Shown piece by piece: positions 32,370 through 43,560 of a stretch of 64,000 nucleotides of DNA. The position numbers and the translations under genes were made by a program. Position 1 is the stretch's first letter. The number at the start of each line of letters is the position of its first letter. The stretch is from Hygrophila difformis (taxonomy: Eukaryota > Streptophyta > Magnoliopsida > Lamiales > Acanthaceae). The notes beneath the pieces were generated by a model. It was given only the letters and a program-made list of their open reading frames with translations. It had not been told where the DNA came from and searched no databases. The stretch is taken from the NCBI GenBank assembly GCA_030278955.1, contig JAOANR010000004.1, forward strand, positions 51,525,459 to 51,589,458, in the 5' to 3' direction.

Positions 32370-32625
32370 CTCCCTCCGTTTCTTTTTAGTTGTCTCTTTC
32401 AGCTCAATTTCAATAACTAAGTTTTGCATTAATTAACTCATAAATTACATTTTTACCCTTCAATTAAACTCATTCTTAATAAATGCCCAACAAAATGGAA
32501 TTTATGTAAAGTGAAGGGCAATATAGTAAAAACATAGCATAATTACATATAACTACCTAAAAATGACAACTATTTTGAAACGTTTTTTACTCTCTAAAAA
32601 GACAACTAAAAAGGAATGGAGGGAG
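32370..32625. mobile_element. Stowaway-like MITE of a second family, 256 bp
   Basis: The left end is CTCCCTCCGTTTCTTTTTAG and the right end CTAAAAAGGAATGGAGGGAG, with TA on both sides (32368-32369 and 32626-32627). The interior lacks the TCTTGTTAGATTCG core of the other copies. Confidence 0.8.
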
Positions 32626-32627
32626 TA

Positions 32628-33704
32628 TCTTCTAAAACAATACCAAAAATATTATTTTGAAACAAATGGATTAAATGTGCATTCTGATGGTTATGCCAAA
32701 TTGCCAACTTATTATTTTGCTTGTCGTTAGTATATTTTTTGAAATACTATATTTTTGCATTTTCATGGAGTGTGTACACTGCAGTACCATCAAATGCTAG
32801 CTGGTGTATATTAAATCAACTTATAGTACTAATAAAGATTTGTTCCCACAAACGTTGCAAGAAACACCACCACATGTCTTAATAAAAAAAAAAAAGATTA
32901 ATAATGAAATGTATAGAATAGCTGGTGAGGGCCTGACTGCTAATTAAGGCCTAAGATACCGTGTTTAGTGGCCGTAATGTCGCATTAGCTAGCATTATTA
33001 TAAAAACAATTATTAGTAAATTGATTGCATCAACCTGTGCGAATTCAATAATTCAGACTCTTTTTTAGAAGAAGAAAAAAAAACAATTAAACAACGTCAG
33101 AGAAGATGTTAGAGATTAAACAGGTCATTTTCAAGGTGGAATGAAAAGGACTAGTGGTTGTTAGGTAAGGAATATTGTTTTTATTCAATAAACAATGATG
33201 GGTCAATATTTGTGTAATGGATTTTCACAATCTTCATATATTGTGTTTCTTAACAAGGGTCATGCTTGTCAACAACTGATATCTCTTTCCCATGTGCCTT
33301 AAATAATGCTCTACCAAGACATGAATATATGACCTTTTCTTTTTTTCATAAAAACAAACTATGGTCTCGGCAAGACCACTCCAATTTAATTACAAGTATG
33401 GAATAATAGACAAATATAATACTACTATACACTATGGCACATGAATAAATACCAATACACAAATGGGGTCAATTGTAGCAAATAGTATATACTTCTAGTA
33501 TGATATTATTTTATTATTTGAATATGTGATGTTATGAAAATTGAGGGATGAGGTAAATGATGGAATTCTTGAGTTCAAAGTAACAAATAATTATGGTGTA
33601 CCAATCATATATAGTGGCCCATAAATGATGATGTGTAAGATAGAATTGCAAGTGCATGTTATAGTAGTAGTATGAAGTATAAACCAAACATGTGTGCGTT
33701 GTCC
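32628..33704. other. AT-rich spacer, no gene seen
   Basis: No ORF of interest and no clear transposon ends are seen. Confidence 0.5.
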
Positions 33705-33714
33705 AATAGCTCCA

Positions 33715-33938
33715 TCCAAAGCATGTGCATGGTGCCTCTTCCGAAGATTTCTTCACGACGTGGGTTTTCCCCCTGACTTCGTGCACGGGCTCCTCTCAAT
33801 CGATGCTTCCGGGGCAAATTCTCTCCGAGTTTAGCCTCTGTTTCGGCTGCTCCTCCTTCCTCTTGTTATTTCCTGTCCTTTTGCTTTCTTTTTTGCTTGT
33901 TTGTTCTCTGGCTTCGGCTCATCCAAAAAAAAAAAAAA
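33715..33938 (+). mobile_element. 5'-truncated LINE, TSD AATAGCTCCA
   Basis: AATAGCTCCA is duplicated at 33705-33714 and 33939-33948. The insert ends in a poly-A run and begins inside the RNase H tail of a plant L1-type ORF2 (EDFFTTWVF, matching HFFTTWAF in the copy at 53160). Only the last coding bases and the 3' UTR survive. Confidence 0.8.
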
Positions 33939-34056
33939 AATAGCTCCAACTTGAAAAGTAGTAAATCATTGATGGACTCCAACGAAATTGAAATGACCTC
34001 ACATAGTCATTCTAATTTTACTCTAGATTAGATTATTGTAAACATTTAGACAACTA

Positions 34057-34447
34057 CTCCCTTCCGTCACATGTAAGACGTATTGTTTGATTTTTTTATA
34101 CTGTTCATTATTTAATTTTGACCCAATATTATTATAAGTATATATTTGGGGAAAAAAATAGTCGAGCTCGGTCTTGTTAGATTCGTCTAATCGCGTAGGT
34201 TTAGAATATATATCATAATTTTTTTACAGAAATATAAAACAAGACATCTTGGTTATTTTTTTTTTGAGGAGCCACTGAATGTTTGGAAAGGGTGGTGGGA
34301 ATCCATGCCACATAATTATAAATGGAACAAAGATGAGGGATAGGGGGTCGGGTGGGATTCGAACCCCCAACCTATAGGTTGGGAGTTGGGGGAGTTACCA
34401 CTTGGGTAAATTCCTAACCCACACATCTTGGTTATTAGAATACAGGG
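34057..34447. mobile_element. Stowaway-like MITE, copy 4, interrupted by a SINE
   Basis: The left end is CTCCCTTCCGTCACATGTAAG. The body has CGGTCTTGTTAGATTCGTCT and CGCGTAG as in copy 1. The right end is worn and uncertain. The SINE at 34258 split it. Confidence 0.5.
34258..34422 (-). mobile_element. tRNA-type SINE, 165 bp, TSD ACATCTTGGTTATT
   Basis: A 14-bp duplication stands at 34244-34257 and 34423-34436. On the minus strand the insert has a box A-like TTACCCAAGTGGTAA, a box B GGTTCGAATCC and an A-tail next to the left TSD. This is a full-length-looking Pol III SINE. Confidence 0.88.
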
Positions 34448-34513
34448 ACTAGTAGATTTTTAAAATAATATGGTCAAGTATAATTAGAGATATTTTAGAT
34501 TTCTTAGTGCATG

Positions 34514-34660
34514 TTAAGTCCCTAGACTTCCAACGGAATGTTGGAGGTTCGATCCCCACCGGCCCCCTATCTCTCCTTTTTTCTCTTCTGTAATTTGTGT
34601 GACATGGGCTCCCACCACCTCTTTCCCAGCCTTCAATGGCTCTCAAAAAAAAAAAAATTG
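34514..34660 (+). mobile_element. Second tRNA-type SINE, about 147 bp
   Basis: It has box B GGTTCGATCCCC, a CT-rich body with TGACATGGGCTCCCACCACC and a final A-run. The near-repeat TTAGTGCATG (34504-34513) / TTAATGCATG (34661-34670) fits a slightly worn TSD. The body shares GGCTC...AAAA ends with the minus-strand SINE at 34258, so both belong to one superfamily. Confidence 0.7.
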
Positions 34661-34670
34661 TTAATGCATG

Positions 34671-35703
34671 GATTGTATTCGAAATAGAATGTCTACACTA
34701 TATCTAGTTGTAATAAAATAAAGGTTTGCATATCATGATATATGTTCTTTTTTTTGGTAACAAATATCATGATATATGTTGATCCAAGAATACATTAATT
34801 AATTCAAATTTGTAATTGACTTGTAGAAGTATGTATTTAACAGAAATGTTATTAATTTTTTTTTAGAAAATAACTTTTTCTTTTTCTTTCTCTACTTTGA
34901 ATGAAAATCATTAGTAGTAGTTTTTTTTTTTTTTTTGGTTGTAAGATATTTTTCACTGAATAGAAATTGATATATGTTAATATAATGTTAGTATATTATT
35001 CATCCCTTGATGATAAATAAAACGGACAGAAATTTTATAGTATCTGGTGTATTATCCCTGTGGAAACGAAAATGATGGGCACATGGGATTTCATTCATTT
35101 TTTTTTTTTAAATCTCTTTTGTTGAAATAGACGTAACATTATTTGGTCAAAGGCAAAGTTTCTCAACCATTTAAATACAAAATTGATGACTCCTACCTGC
35201 TATTTATTGTCAACTAAATATACTATTTTTTACCAATCATTTGAGAATTTAAAAGCATTTTTTAAAATGTTTTCCATTCATTTGTCTCATCGATTTATCC
35301 TGGTATCCTGGTATGTTATGTTACATGATAATTCGAACTCGCCTGAACCCATAAGAGATGGGTTGTTTAGAGGTGATTTCAAATTGAGTCGAACCCGAAT
35401 AGTGTGATTATTCAAGCTTGACTCAGACATCTTTATAGGACTAGGCAAGCTTGATGAGTAGCTCTGAGCTTCATTTGAACTTCAAATTTTAATTATTCGC
35501 TACTATAAATCATAACAAGAGTTAGTAGAAACTAGAAACATTACGGCATTACCATCATACCGTTATAAATTAGCATTGGGAGTCGGAGTATCTATCAATT
35601 CAAACAATAAATAGCTTGGTGGTAAAATAGACTGAAGAAATGTTTGAAAATTCAAAACCCTTACATTTCCTATTTCTATTTAAATTTTTATGCCCTCAAC
35701 ATT
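34671..35703. other. AT-rich spacer, no gene seen
   Basis: T-runs lie near 34920-34936 and 35098-35109. A worn segment at 35340-35480 with AAGCTTGA/GAGCTTCA words resembles the degenerate repeat near 62.2 kb. No gene is seen. Confidence 0.4.
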
Positions 35704-35970
35704 GGCCCTGTTTGGCAAAACAGCTAAACGGAATTAGCTTATTCAATGCAATTTGAAATAAATTAGCTTATTTTGGAAGACAAAATAACTTAAAATAGTG
35801 TTCAATCAGCTCGTTTTGAAACCGCTGCAAATAGTAGCATTTTGGAATTAGCTTATTATAGGCAAAAAGTTGGCCTCAAAAAATTGTGAAACAGCTAATT
35901 TTAACTAATTTATTACTCAAATTATTCACATAATCAGTTAACAGCTAACAGCTAATTCCCAAACAGGCCC
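35704..35970. mobile_element. MITE with GGCCCTGTTTGG ends
   Basis: The left end GGCCCTGTTTGG and right end CCAAACAGGCCC are inverted repeats. The interior is AT-rich with several AGCTAA(T)T words in both directions. ATT flanks both sides (35701-35703 and 35971-35973), so a 3-bp TSD is likely. The superfamily is not certain. Confidence 0.6.
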
Positions 35971-36085
35971 ATTATTTTAGTCAATGTCATGCTATCTGAT
36001 TAAGCTATAATCAAGCCCTATTATAGTAAGGGGAAATTATTTATTGGTACCATTTTGAAGGTTATAATTTGTTAAGTAGTGCCAA

Positions 36086-39000
36086 TGTAACACCCCAGAT
36101 TTTTATCAACGTCCAAGGGAATAAAAATTTATTCCGATCAATGTCGAAATATTTCCGAGAAGAAGAAAATAATTTATCACAATAAATTATTGCTCGGAAA
36201 TAAAACGCCGATAGATTTAAATTCAAAATGGAATAAAAGAGGGAAAGGAAGCCCGAAGACATTCCATGAATTGAGTAAAAATAATTGGAGTTAAGTTCAT
36301 GAAGGAAAAGAATTTTAATTCCAAGAACCCGTGAAGTCGAAAGAAATTTAATGATACAAGTTATTACACGGGAATCAAAAGACGACGAATTGAAAGCCGA
36401 CAAAACCAAGACCGACGGATTTAAGATTTTAACATGAAGTTCATTTGAGTCGAGATAAACTTAAGATAAAAATTTATGACCCGAGAATGACCCGAAAAAT
36501 CGAGCCCGAAAACGTAAGAAGATAGAAGTCCGAAAGAGAGGAGGAAAAGCACGACGGATCGCACGACACCGCCCGGACCGAAGCCCAGGCGTGTTCGGCG
36601 CGCTGTCGGCGCGGGGTTCCCTATATTAGCGCGCCAACCCCGCGCCGTGTCGGCAGACGCGTTTGTCGCGTTTTGGGTGGCGCGCACCCGGCGCGGACTT
36701 TGGCCGATTCGCGCGCCAACCCCGCGCCAACGTCCTGACAGCAGCCATTGTCGCGTTTTGGCGACTTTCTTGCCATATTCCTTGACCCCAACGTGAGAAT
36801 CTTGCTTGGTCACGGGGGAGGCATCTTTTGGACATCATTGGACGTCCATAACACTCCATTTTCAGTCATCAAACACCCCAAGCTCCTCCCAAACTCTCCA
36901 AAAACTCTCCCTAAGCCAAACACCTTCCGGCGAACTTCCGGCGAACTTCCGGCAACCAAATCCTACCAAGGTAGTGTGGAGATCAAGGATTTGCAAGCAT
37001 TGGATTGTTGGTAAGGTGTCAATCAAGTTTCCTTATTGTTTTAAGATCATAATCAACCTTCTAACTTACGGATCTTTACTTGCAAACACGTTCGTAGCCA
37101 AAGGAGAAGAAGAACGTGTTGCGTAGATTCGTTCGTGGCGATTTTGGACAAATCGATCAACCTTAGAACGTTCAAGAACTCACTCTCTGTAAGTTGATAA
37201 CTTACATATCAATACGGGTGGTTTGAAGACATCCGAAACATTGAATCTTAAACGAAACGTTAAAATCGAACCTAAAAACCCCAATCTACGTATTTTCTGA
37301 AATCCGAGCAAAACTCTTACTTCGAGCGTTCAAACCTGAAAACTCAAAACTAAGATTTTGATCCTAAGATCTTAAGCTATATTGTGTAAAAATTTCAGAA
37401 TTTTTCATCAAGTTTTGATACCCCAAATCAAGTCGGACATATTCTGCGTTTTTAAGAATTTTCAAAATTGACAGATTTCATAACCGAACTTGATGAACTT
37501 ATTTCTATCATTTCTAGTCCGAACCAATCTTCATGATCTAAACAAAAGTTATAGATCTATGAGTCTTGAATACCTCTGTAAAATTTCATGCATTTTCATC
37601 AAGTTTTGAAACCCCAAATCGAATCGGACATATTCTGCGTTTTAAAGAATTTTCAAAGGTTCACAGATTTCTTAACCGAACTTGATGAGCATATTTCTAT
37701 CATTTCTAGTCCGATCCAATCTTTGAGTTCTAAACAAAAGTTGCATATAATCATGTCTAGTATGTGCATATAAAATTTCAGAATTTTTGAAGCTCATTTG
37801 ATATGTTAAAAAGTCAAATCTTTGAGATGTGTCAAACCTGAATCCTGACAGCATACTATTTGAGTAGAAAACTTGATTTTTGACATGCTTCCCATCGTTT
37901 TTACGAAAAACTCAAAACATGAAAGTTGTTCATTGGGATGTTTTTGAGCTACTGTGAAAATTTCAGATCAATCGCCTAAGAAATGGATTTTTAAACTGAA
38001 AAGGCGTAAACTGTGACATCGATCGATTTTTGAAATCTTTTAAACAACGATCGAAATCTTGTGATACGATAAAGCTATATTTTTGAAAAATCCCGTTATA
38101 CTAAAGTTGAAACAATATCGGTTACATAAAATCAGGGGGTGAGTGCTCTGCAGGGTGCCCTCCTAATTGTGCAATTTGTGCCAAAACGGCAATGACTATC
38201 ACGCGCGAAAAATCAACAAAACGGCATCTTATATTTTGCCTATCCTCTCGGGTGTATCCGTATGGGTTACTCGAGGCTCGACGGAGCGGTACTGGATATG
38301 GCATATTTGGTCACAAGAGACCAACTGCCTACCCTCTCGAGTGTATCCGTATGGGTTACTCGAGGCTCGACGGAGTGGTACTGGGTATGGCGTATCGGCT
38401 GCGGCCGCCGGATCACCGGCTAGATGATATGTTACTTATGAAATTGGCTGAGGCCGCCGGATCACCGGCTAACTGTTACTATTGATATCTGCCGTTATTA
38501 TTTTGGCCTATCCTCTCGAGTGTATCCGTATGGGTTACTCGAGGCTCGACGGAGTGGTACTGGATATGGCGTATTTGGTCACAAGAGACCAACTGCCTAC
38601 CCTCTCGAGTGTATCCGTATGGGTTACTCGAGGCTCGACGGAGTGGTACTGGGTATGGCGTATCGGCTGCGGCCGCCGGATCACCGGCTAGATGATATGT
38701 TACTTATGAAATTGGCTGAGGCCGCCGGATCACCGGCTATCTATTGTTGAGATGATGGCGTAACGGGAAATATATTAAAAAGCTCAGATTTTATGAAATT
38801 GGCTGCGGCCGCCGGATTGCCGGCTAAAATTTAAATATCGTTTTGATGGTGGCGTATCGGTGAAAATTTTTAAAGCTCAAGTTTTTATTTACATACTTAC
38901 GGCATTAATCATGTTTTTAAATCATGTCTTAAATAATTGCCCATGCTTAAGTTTTAAATTATGAAATTTAAATGTGTCTTTAAAGCATGCATTATCTTCG

Positions 39001-39486
39001 CATTCTTTTTAAAATGTTTTTATGCATGGCAAAGAGTTTTATCTTAATTACTAAAAATCTAACCCCTTTATTGTCATGTAAGGATTAACTTACTCAGTAT
39101 TTTATAATACTGATAAAAACCGTTGTTCATTTTTTTTTTCTGTTACAGAGTACGAAGCATGATCACTCATTGGGGGATCATTTTGAATACTTAGTTATTT
39201 ACTTTACGTGACTTGCATGAACGGGTCTGTTCAACCCGTGGTTTGGCCATGTCGGCCCTATATTTCAATTTCCGCTGCATACACTTTACTTCCGCTGCTA
39301 TTTTATATATTCTCGCTGCAACTCTGATGTAGTATTTTAAATTATCTATGAATGGGCTACTTGAATATTTTAAATCCTGAAAAACCATAGCCTTACATCT
39401 CTATAGTAAGCTCGGAGAAACCGTGTCTTGCTAGAGAGGTGTGGCGGTGGCATCCCGGCCTGGGTTATCAAATCCGGGGTGTTACA
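36086..39486 (+). repeat. 5' LTR of the Tekay-derived element
   Basis: This 3,401-bp LTR differs from the 3' copy at three positions that I noticed (C37032/T44712, G37090/A44770, C38448/T46128). A CTATATTA box lies near 36620, and the following leader is rich in CTC and ACACTCC. Open frames on both strands inside it recur in the other LTR and are not genes. Confidence 0.95.
38238..38830 (+). repeat. Nested tandem repeat in the LTR (about 268-bp block, doubled)
   Basis: The block starting TCCTCTCG(G/A)GTGTATCC occurs at 38243 and again at 38511. Each holds two copies of a subunit with TATGGGTTACTCGAGGCTCG and two of GGCCGCCGGATCACCGGCT; a third, degraded GGCCGCCGGATTGCCGGCT follows. The 3' LTR has the same array at 45918-46510. 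Confidence 0.85.
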
Positions 39487-39489
39487 GAG

Positions 39490-39567
39490 TGGTATCAGAG
39501 CCCGGACTATTTTAAATCTATTTATTTTAAAGAAAATATCTGATACCAGAATGGTATCAGAGCCCAG
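39490..39567 (+). other. Primer-binding site, present twice
   Basis: TGGTATCAGAGCCCGG at 39490-39505, three bases after the LTR, is the usual initiator-Met tRNA site. A second copy, TGGTATCAGAGCCCAG, follows at 39552-39567 together with its downstream ACTATTTTAAA. Confidence 0.85.
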
Positions 39568-40006
39568 ACTATTTTAAAACTACTATTTTAAAGAGTTCGG
39601 AATATTTTTAAACTATTATTTTCAAGTATTATTATTTTTAAAAGTTATCATTTCTAAACTAGTAATATATTTTAAAGATCCCAATTATTATTTTGAAGTT
39701 AAGGCCCAAATTTTTAGCCCAAAATCTTTTTGAAGCCCAAGAAATTATTTTGGCCCAATAACCTTGTTTTATTTAAAGCCCAAATAATTTATTTCTTTCG
39801 GCCCAATATAGCGGCCCAAACCTTTTATCCTTATTTTAACATATCCATGGAATAAATTTTACTCTTAAAACCCATGGATAAATAAATATATGCATAAATT
39901 TTTTTTTTTTTCGGGGGGAATCATCACTACATGTGCATATTGCATTTCTATACCTTAGAGAACCTAGAAGCGTTATGTTGTAACCTAGATCTTTTCCTTA
40001 CGCTAG

Positions 40007-40333
40007 ATGGCTAACCAAGACATGATGAACTTAATGATCAAAATGATGAACGCTCACTTTGATTCCCAACAAACCATACAACAAATGGAACATCGTATGG
40101 CCCAATTGGAGGCAAATCTGCACCATATGGGAAACTTAAGAGAGGCGGACCACCACCGCATAAACCAGCTCGAAGACCAAATCCAAACCCTTACTACACA
40201 AAATCTATGTTTGAAGGAGCTTGTTGATGCTCATGGGGATGACTTGAACCGCATTTTCGATGACCTACTACCGTCAAGTCCAGTGGAGGAAGATCCGGAA
40301 GAGGATCCCACCACTGTGCCGGAGGACGCCTAG
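40007..40333 (+). CDS. Small sense ORF of the Tekay-derived element, 108 aa coiled-coil protein
   Basis: The ATG is at 40007. The protein starts with Met-rich helices (MMNLMIKMMNAHF), continues with heptads rich in Gln, Leu and His to about residue 80, and ends acidic and Pro-rich (PVEEDPEEDPTTVPEDA). It has no zinc knuckle and no recognisable gag domain. Its place after the primer site is where gag should begin, so it may be a much reduced or replaced gag. Its expression is unknown. Confidence 0.5.
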   Translation: MANQDMMNLMIKMMNAHFDSQQTIQQMEHRMAQLEANLHHMGNLREADHHRINQLEDQIQTLTTQNLCLKELVDAHGDDLNRIFDDLLPSSPVEEDPEEDPTTVPEDA

Positions 40334-40635
40334 AAACAATAGGAGGATCCTATTTTGGTATATCCTATCACTTGCACTAGAAATTCCTTTTAAGGAAATA
40401 AAATGCAAGATTTATCTATTTAGATAAATTTAAATCTGAAATTATAAAAACATAAAAACACACGATGCATCAACTATGCAGTACAAACAGAGACATGCAC
40501 GGAATCAGAGTAACGTCACAGTACAACATCCTAAAAGAAATACCAAACCAAGTCTAACTGAAAACGCAAATAAGAAATACTAAACCAACCACTGCTAACA
40601 CGAGTCTAGATAAAACATAAACAGGAAACATAGAG

Positions 40636-41985
40636 TCAATGATCAGGAGGAGGGAACCGGCGACGCATGTAGTCATCCATCTGACGCATGTAGGCGTACA
40701 TGTCCGTCAAGGTGGCCTGCTGCTCCGCCTGTCTCACAGTGAGCGTGTCCATACGATCCTGATAGAGATCCATCCTAGCATCCAAGGCGTCAAAGCGATC
40801 CTGATAGTGATCCATCCTAACACCCAAAGCGTCATAGCGAGCCTGCCCAGCTGCAAACCCGGCATCCATACTGATGCGCATCTCCTGCATCATCTGGAGC
40901 ATCTGCGTCATGTCCTGACCCCGCGGTGGAACCACACCCTGCTGTGGAACCACAGGAGGAGGAAGTGGTCGCTCAGGAGGAACAACTAAGATCAAACCAC
41001 CATCCTCAGGATGCGGGTGCAGTATAGCCCGAGGCGCTCCACGACGCAAGGTGCTGCGCCGGGCGGCATAAGACGGAACACGGTAGTGCTCACCTGGAGC
41101 TAAGGGATAGGGGTCCGTCTCGGGAGACGTGCGGATCCCCTGGGCAGCGCACAAGCCACAAATGAGGTGTGCGTGAGTAATCACCCTACTCCCTCGCCCC
41201 CGTCGTAAACCCCTCAGGTTGTCCGCGATGCAAGCGCCCACATTTACCCGGCCGCCCCGTGCGATAAAGCAGATAGTCTCAAAGACATGATCAATAACGA
41301 TATGACTACGGGTGATCGGCCGGATGCGTCCTAACCAAAGCTGAGCGAGTACACGCCAATGAGCATCCAAAGAGGTCAGTCGCAACTCGTGGGGTTCCCC
41401 AGTCCGCGGGGGTACCTCGGTACACAAGACACCCCAGGCAGGGGCATAAACCCGACCCTCTGGCTGCGGTCGGAACGCGCCATCATCTGGAAGGCCGAAA
41501 TAGGTGTTAATCGCCCGAGCACTGAAGTCTAAGTAGCGACCACGAACCCAGACTCGAGAGAGGTCGTCGTCTACCCCAAGACCACTGATGTTGGCGATAA
41601 CCTCCATGGCTAGATAGCCGGAGGCAACGCCCTCGGGAGGATGTGCAAGACCGGTCCACTGGAGATGCCCCAACACGGCACTGATCCGGTCATCGCCCAT
41701 ATGATCGGGATACAAGCCTCGCTCGGGAACGTAAGCCCTCTTCCGACGAAGCTCGTCGAAATAGAAGTCCTGGGAGGCCATCGTATGGAAACGGAACCGA
41801 TCATGCCGGCGAGGACGTACCTCGTAAGGGAGACCCCTGAGCCTCGGCTCTCGCTCCTCGTCCTCCTCGGACTCACTGCCGTCATCGCCGTCGCTATCAT
41901 CACCATCCGGCATCCCCGGAGCGGCAGTGCTAGGGCCAGCAGTATCAAGTCGAGAAGCCCGTCTCTTGGCCCCCGGAAGGACCAT
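40636..41985 (-). CDS. Antisense gene of the Tekay-derived element, 449 aa, plant-transposon-protein-like
   Basis: The start chosen is ATG 41985 (MVLPGAKRRASRL), eight bases after a good splice acceptor; the frame is open further up to an ATG at 42021. In order it has a basic N-terminus, an acidic Asp/Ser/Glu patch (about residues 27-46), a conserved-looking domain (about 70-300) and a Pro-rich linker. The domain contains RGLYPDHMGDD, WVRGRYLDFSARAINTYFGLPDD and the Cys/His-containing AHLICGLCAAQGI. The C-terminus is a coiled coil with repeated RMD.YQDR units (about 370-430). The central domain resembles what databases call a putative plant transposon protein (PF20167) often found with retrotransposons; its function is unknown. 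It is antisense to its host element and occupies the place of the lost pol. Confidence 0.7.
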   Translation of the reverse strand: MVLPGAKRRASRLDTAGPSTAAPGMPDGDDSDGDDGSESEEDEEREPRLRGLPYEVRPRRHDRFRFHTMASQDFYFDELRRKRAYVPERGLYPDHMGDDRISAVLGHLQWTGLAHPPEGVASGYLAMEVIANISGLGVDDDLSRVWVRGRYLDFSARAINTYFGLPDDGAFRPQPEGRVYAPAWGVLCTEVPPRTGEPHELRLTSLDAHWRVLAQLWLGRIRPITRSHIVIDHVFETICFIARGGRVNVGACIADNLRGLRRGRGSRVITHAHLICGLCAAQGIRTSPETDPYPLAPGEHYRVPSYAARRSTLRRGAPRAILHPHPEDGGLILVVPPERPLPPPVVPQQGVVPPRGQDMTQMLQMMQEMRISMDAGFAAGQARYDALGVRMDHYQDRFDALDARMDLYQDRMDTLTVRQAEQQATLTDMYAYMRQMDDYMRRRFPPPDH

Positions 41986-41993
41986 AAGGAACG

Positions 41994-42646
41994 CTAAGAT
42001 GAACCACAGAAAAAGAAACATCCTGCGAACACCCAATATCAAGGGTAAGACTAATTTTCAACACATCAATTCACAAGCAAAAATACATAAAGACATCATA
42101 AAAATGAAGTTCCAACGGGGAAAATCTAGGAGGAATTTAGACCCAATAGTTTGCCAATACATATTGGGAGAGAATCAAACCAAGGAATGTGCCCAAACAA
42201 ATTCAAAAACCCATTGAGGCATTCTGTCGAACACCTTGTGTGCGCAATAAATAAAGTTCAAAAATATGTTGTAAACACATGGCAATTAACCACAAAACCA
42301 AACAATTGCTTGAACAACAAATCATAATCACTAGTGTCAACAAACAACACCAACGAAACCACTTTTACACCAATAACACCAACAAAATCGAAAATTTCAT
42401 AGTTCCCCTAAAAATCCAAGTTCTAGCAAGAAATTCCACAACTTATGCACATATATACATACCCATATTTCCTAAACAATAGAAATGGCACCAAAGTACT
42501 ACATACAACCATTAATTCGCGAGGATTAAGCCGAAAATGTCAAACCCCAATTTACATGCCAAAACCCTAATTCCTCAATTCAATCAAATTCTAACAAATC
42601 AAGGCATAAAACTTGAAATTGACAAGTGAAAATAGAAGATACATAC
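41994..42646 (-). other. Candidate 5'-leader intron of the antisense gene
   Basis: On the minus strand a donor (TTTGTAAG then GTATGTATC) starts the intron at 42646, and TTCATCTTAG ends it at 41994, just upstream of ATG 41985. The intron is 653 bp and AT-rich with GAATTAGGGTTTTGG-type plant leader-intron sequence. The preceding exon (about 42647-42745) is CT-rich like a plant 5' UTR. Confidence 0.5.
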
Positions 42647-42765
42647 CTTACAAAGAGAAATCGAAGTCGGAACTAGGAGAATCCGAGCACGAGGAGACGA
42701 ATTTGAGAGGAAGTTGGGAGAAATTTCGGAAGGGGAAAGGGGTAAATGGCTCGCGCCCCGCGCGA

Positions 42766-42776
42766 GCCCTATTTAC
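42766..42776 (-). promoter_or_regulatory. Possible TATA box of the antisense gene
   Basis: The minus strand reads GCAGTAAATAGGGCTC, a TATA-like TAAATAG in a GC-rich setting, about 120 bp before the leader donor. Upstream of it lies a GC-rich block and then an A-rich run (42843-42917). Confidence 0.3.
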
Positions 42777-42963
42777 TGCCCCTGGGGGCGCCGCGCGGAC
42801 CCGGCGCGGGAAACCCCCAAAACCCGCGCGGACCCCGCGCGGGTCAAGAAAAATAAAAAAAAAAATAAAAAATAAAAAAATAAAAAAATAAAAAAATAAT
42901 AATAAAAAAAAAAAATAATTTATTTACTCCTCTGCTCTACAAAATACGTGTGCACCTAAGCGG

Positions 42964-43437
42964 GTGAAACGGCAAGACATAGAATTTCAAGTCGTAGATA
43001 AGGTCATGTTAAAGATGTCACCGATGAAGGGGGTGATGCATTTTGGCAAACAAGGAAAGCTAAGTCCTCGGAATATAGGACCTTATGAAATTCTAATAAA
43101 GGTCGGGAATCTAGCATATCGTCTAGTCTTACCGCCACAATTGGTTAGAGTTCACAATGTGTTCCACATATCACAATTGAAGAAGTATGCGCACGATCCG
43201 ACCCATGTATTCCAACCGGAAGGAATTAAATTGGAGGATGACTTGAGCTATGAGGAAATTCCGGTACAATTACTCGATGTTAAGGAGAGAGTAACAAGGA
43301 ACAAAACCATGAGAATGGTCAAGGTTCTTTGGTCGAACCATGAAAGTGAAACGGCAACCTGGGAATTGGAAGCCAACATGCGACAACGTTACCCTACCCT
43401 CTTCCAAAACGACCGGACCACAGTTATGGGAACATAA
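42964..43437 (+). pseudogene. Integrase C-terminus and chromodomain fragment (Tekay type)
   Basis: The frame begins abruptly with KRQDIEFQVVDKVMLKMSPM and continues through GKLSPRNIGPYEIL, VHNVFHISQLKKY and a chromodomain (PVQLLDVKERV...VKVLWSNHESETATWELE). This order is the tail of a Tekay/Del chromovirus integrase. The catalytic core, finger and everything upstream in pol are missing, and the join to foreign sequence is at about 42960. No in-frame stop interrupts the fragment. Confidence 0.85.
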
Positions 43438-43446
43438 CTGTATTCT

Positions 43447-43560
43447 TAAGGGGAGGAGGATGTAACACCCAAGGAAAACCAAATTCAAATTGTTTTGAAC
43501 TACGTAATGACTTGATCCCTTCACAGGGTACGTAGGCAACTTGGAAATTTCAATTCTGGG
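43447..43560 (+). other. Internal extra polypurine tract plus LTR-start-like fragment
   Basis: CTTAAGGGGAGGAGGA is followed directly by TGTAACACCC at 43461, which looks like another element's polypurine tract and LTR start. About 100 bp of sequence follows, then AATAATCAAAC repeats (43565-43630). The same segment, diverged, lies antisense at about 60.77-60.86 kb. Confidence 0.65.

Noticed and set aside
34340..34400. tRNA-like sequence with a GGTTCGAATCC box
   Set aside because: It is part of a SINE with TSDs and an A-tail. It does not form a complete cloverleaf that I can see.
36062..36859. ORFs of 77-130 codons at the start of the Tekay-type LTR, repeated at 43751-44539
   Set aside because: They are present in both LTRs, cross the U3 and probable start site, and lack any domain.
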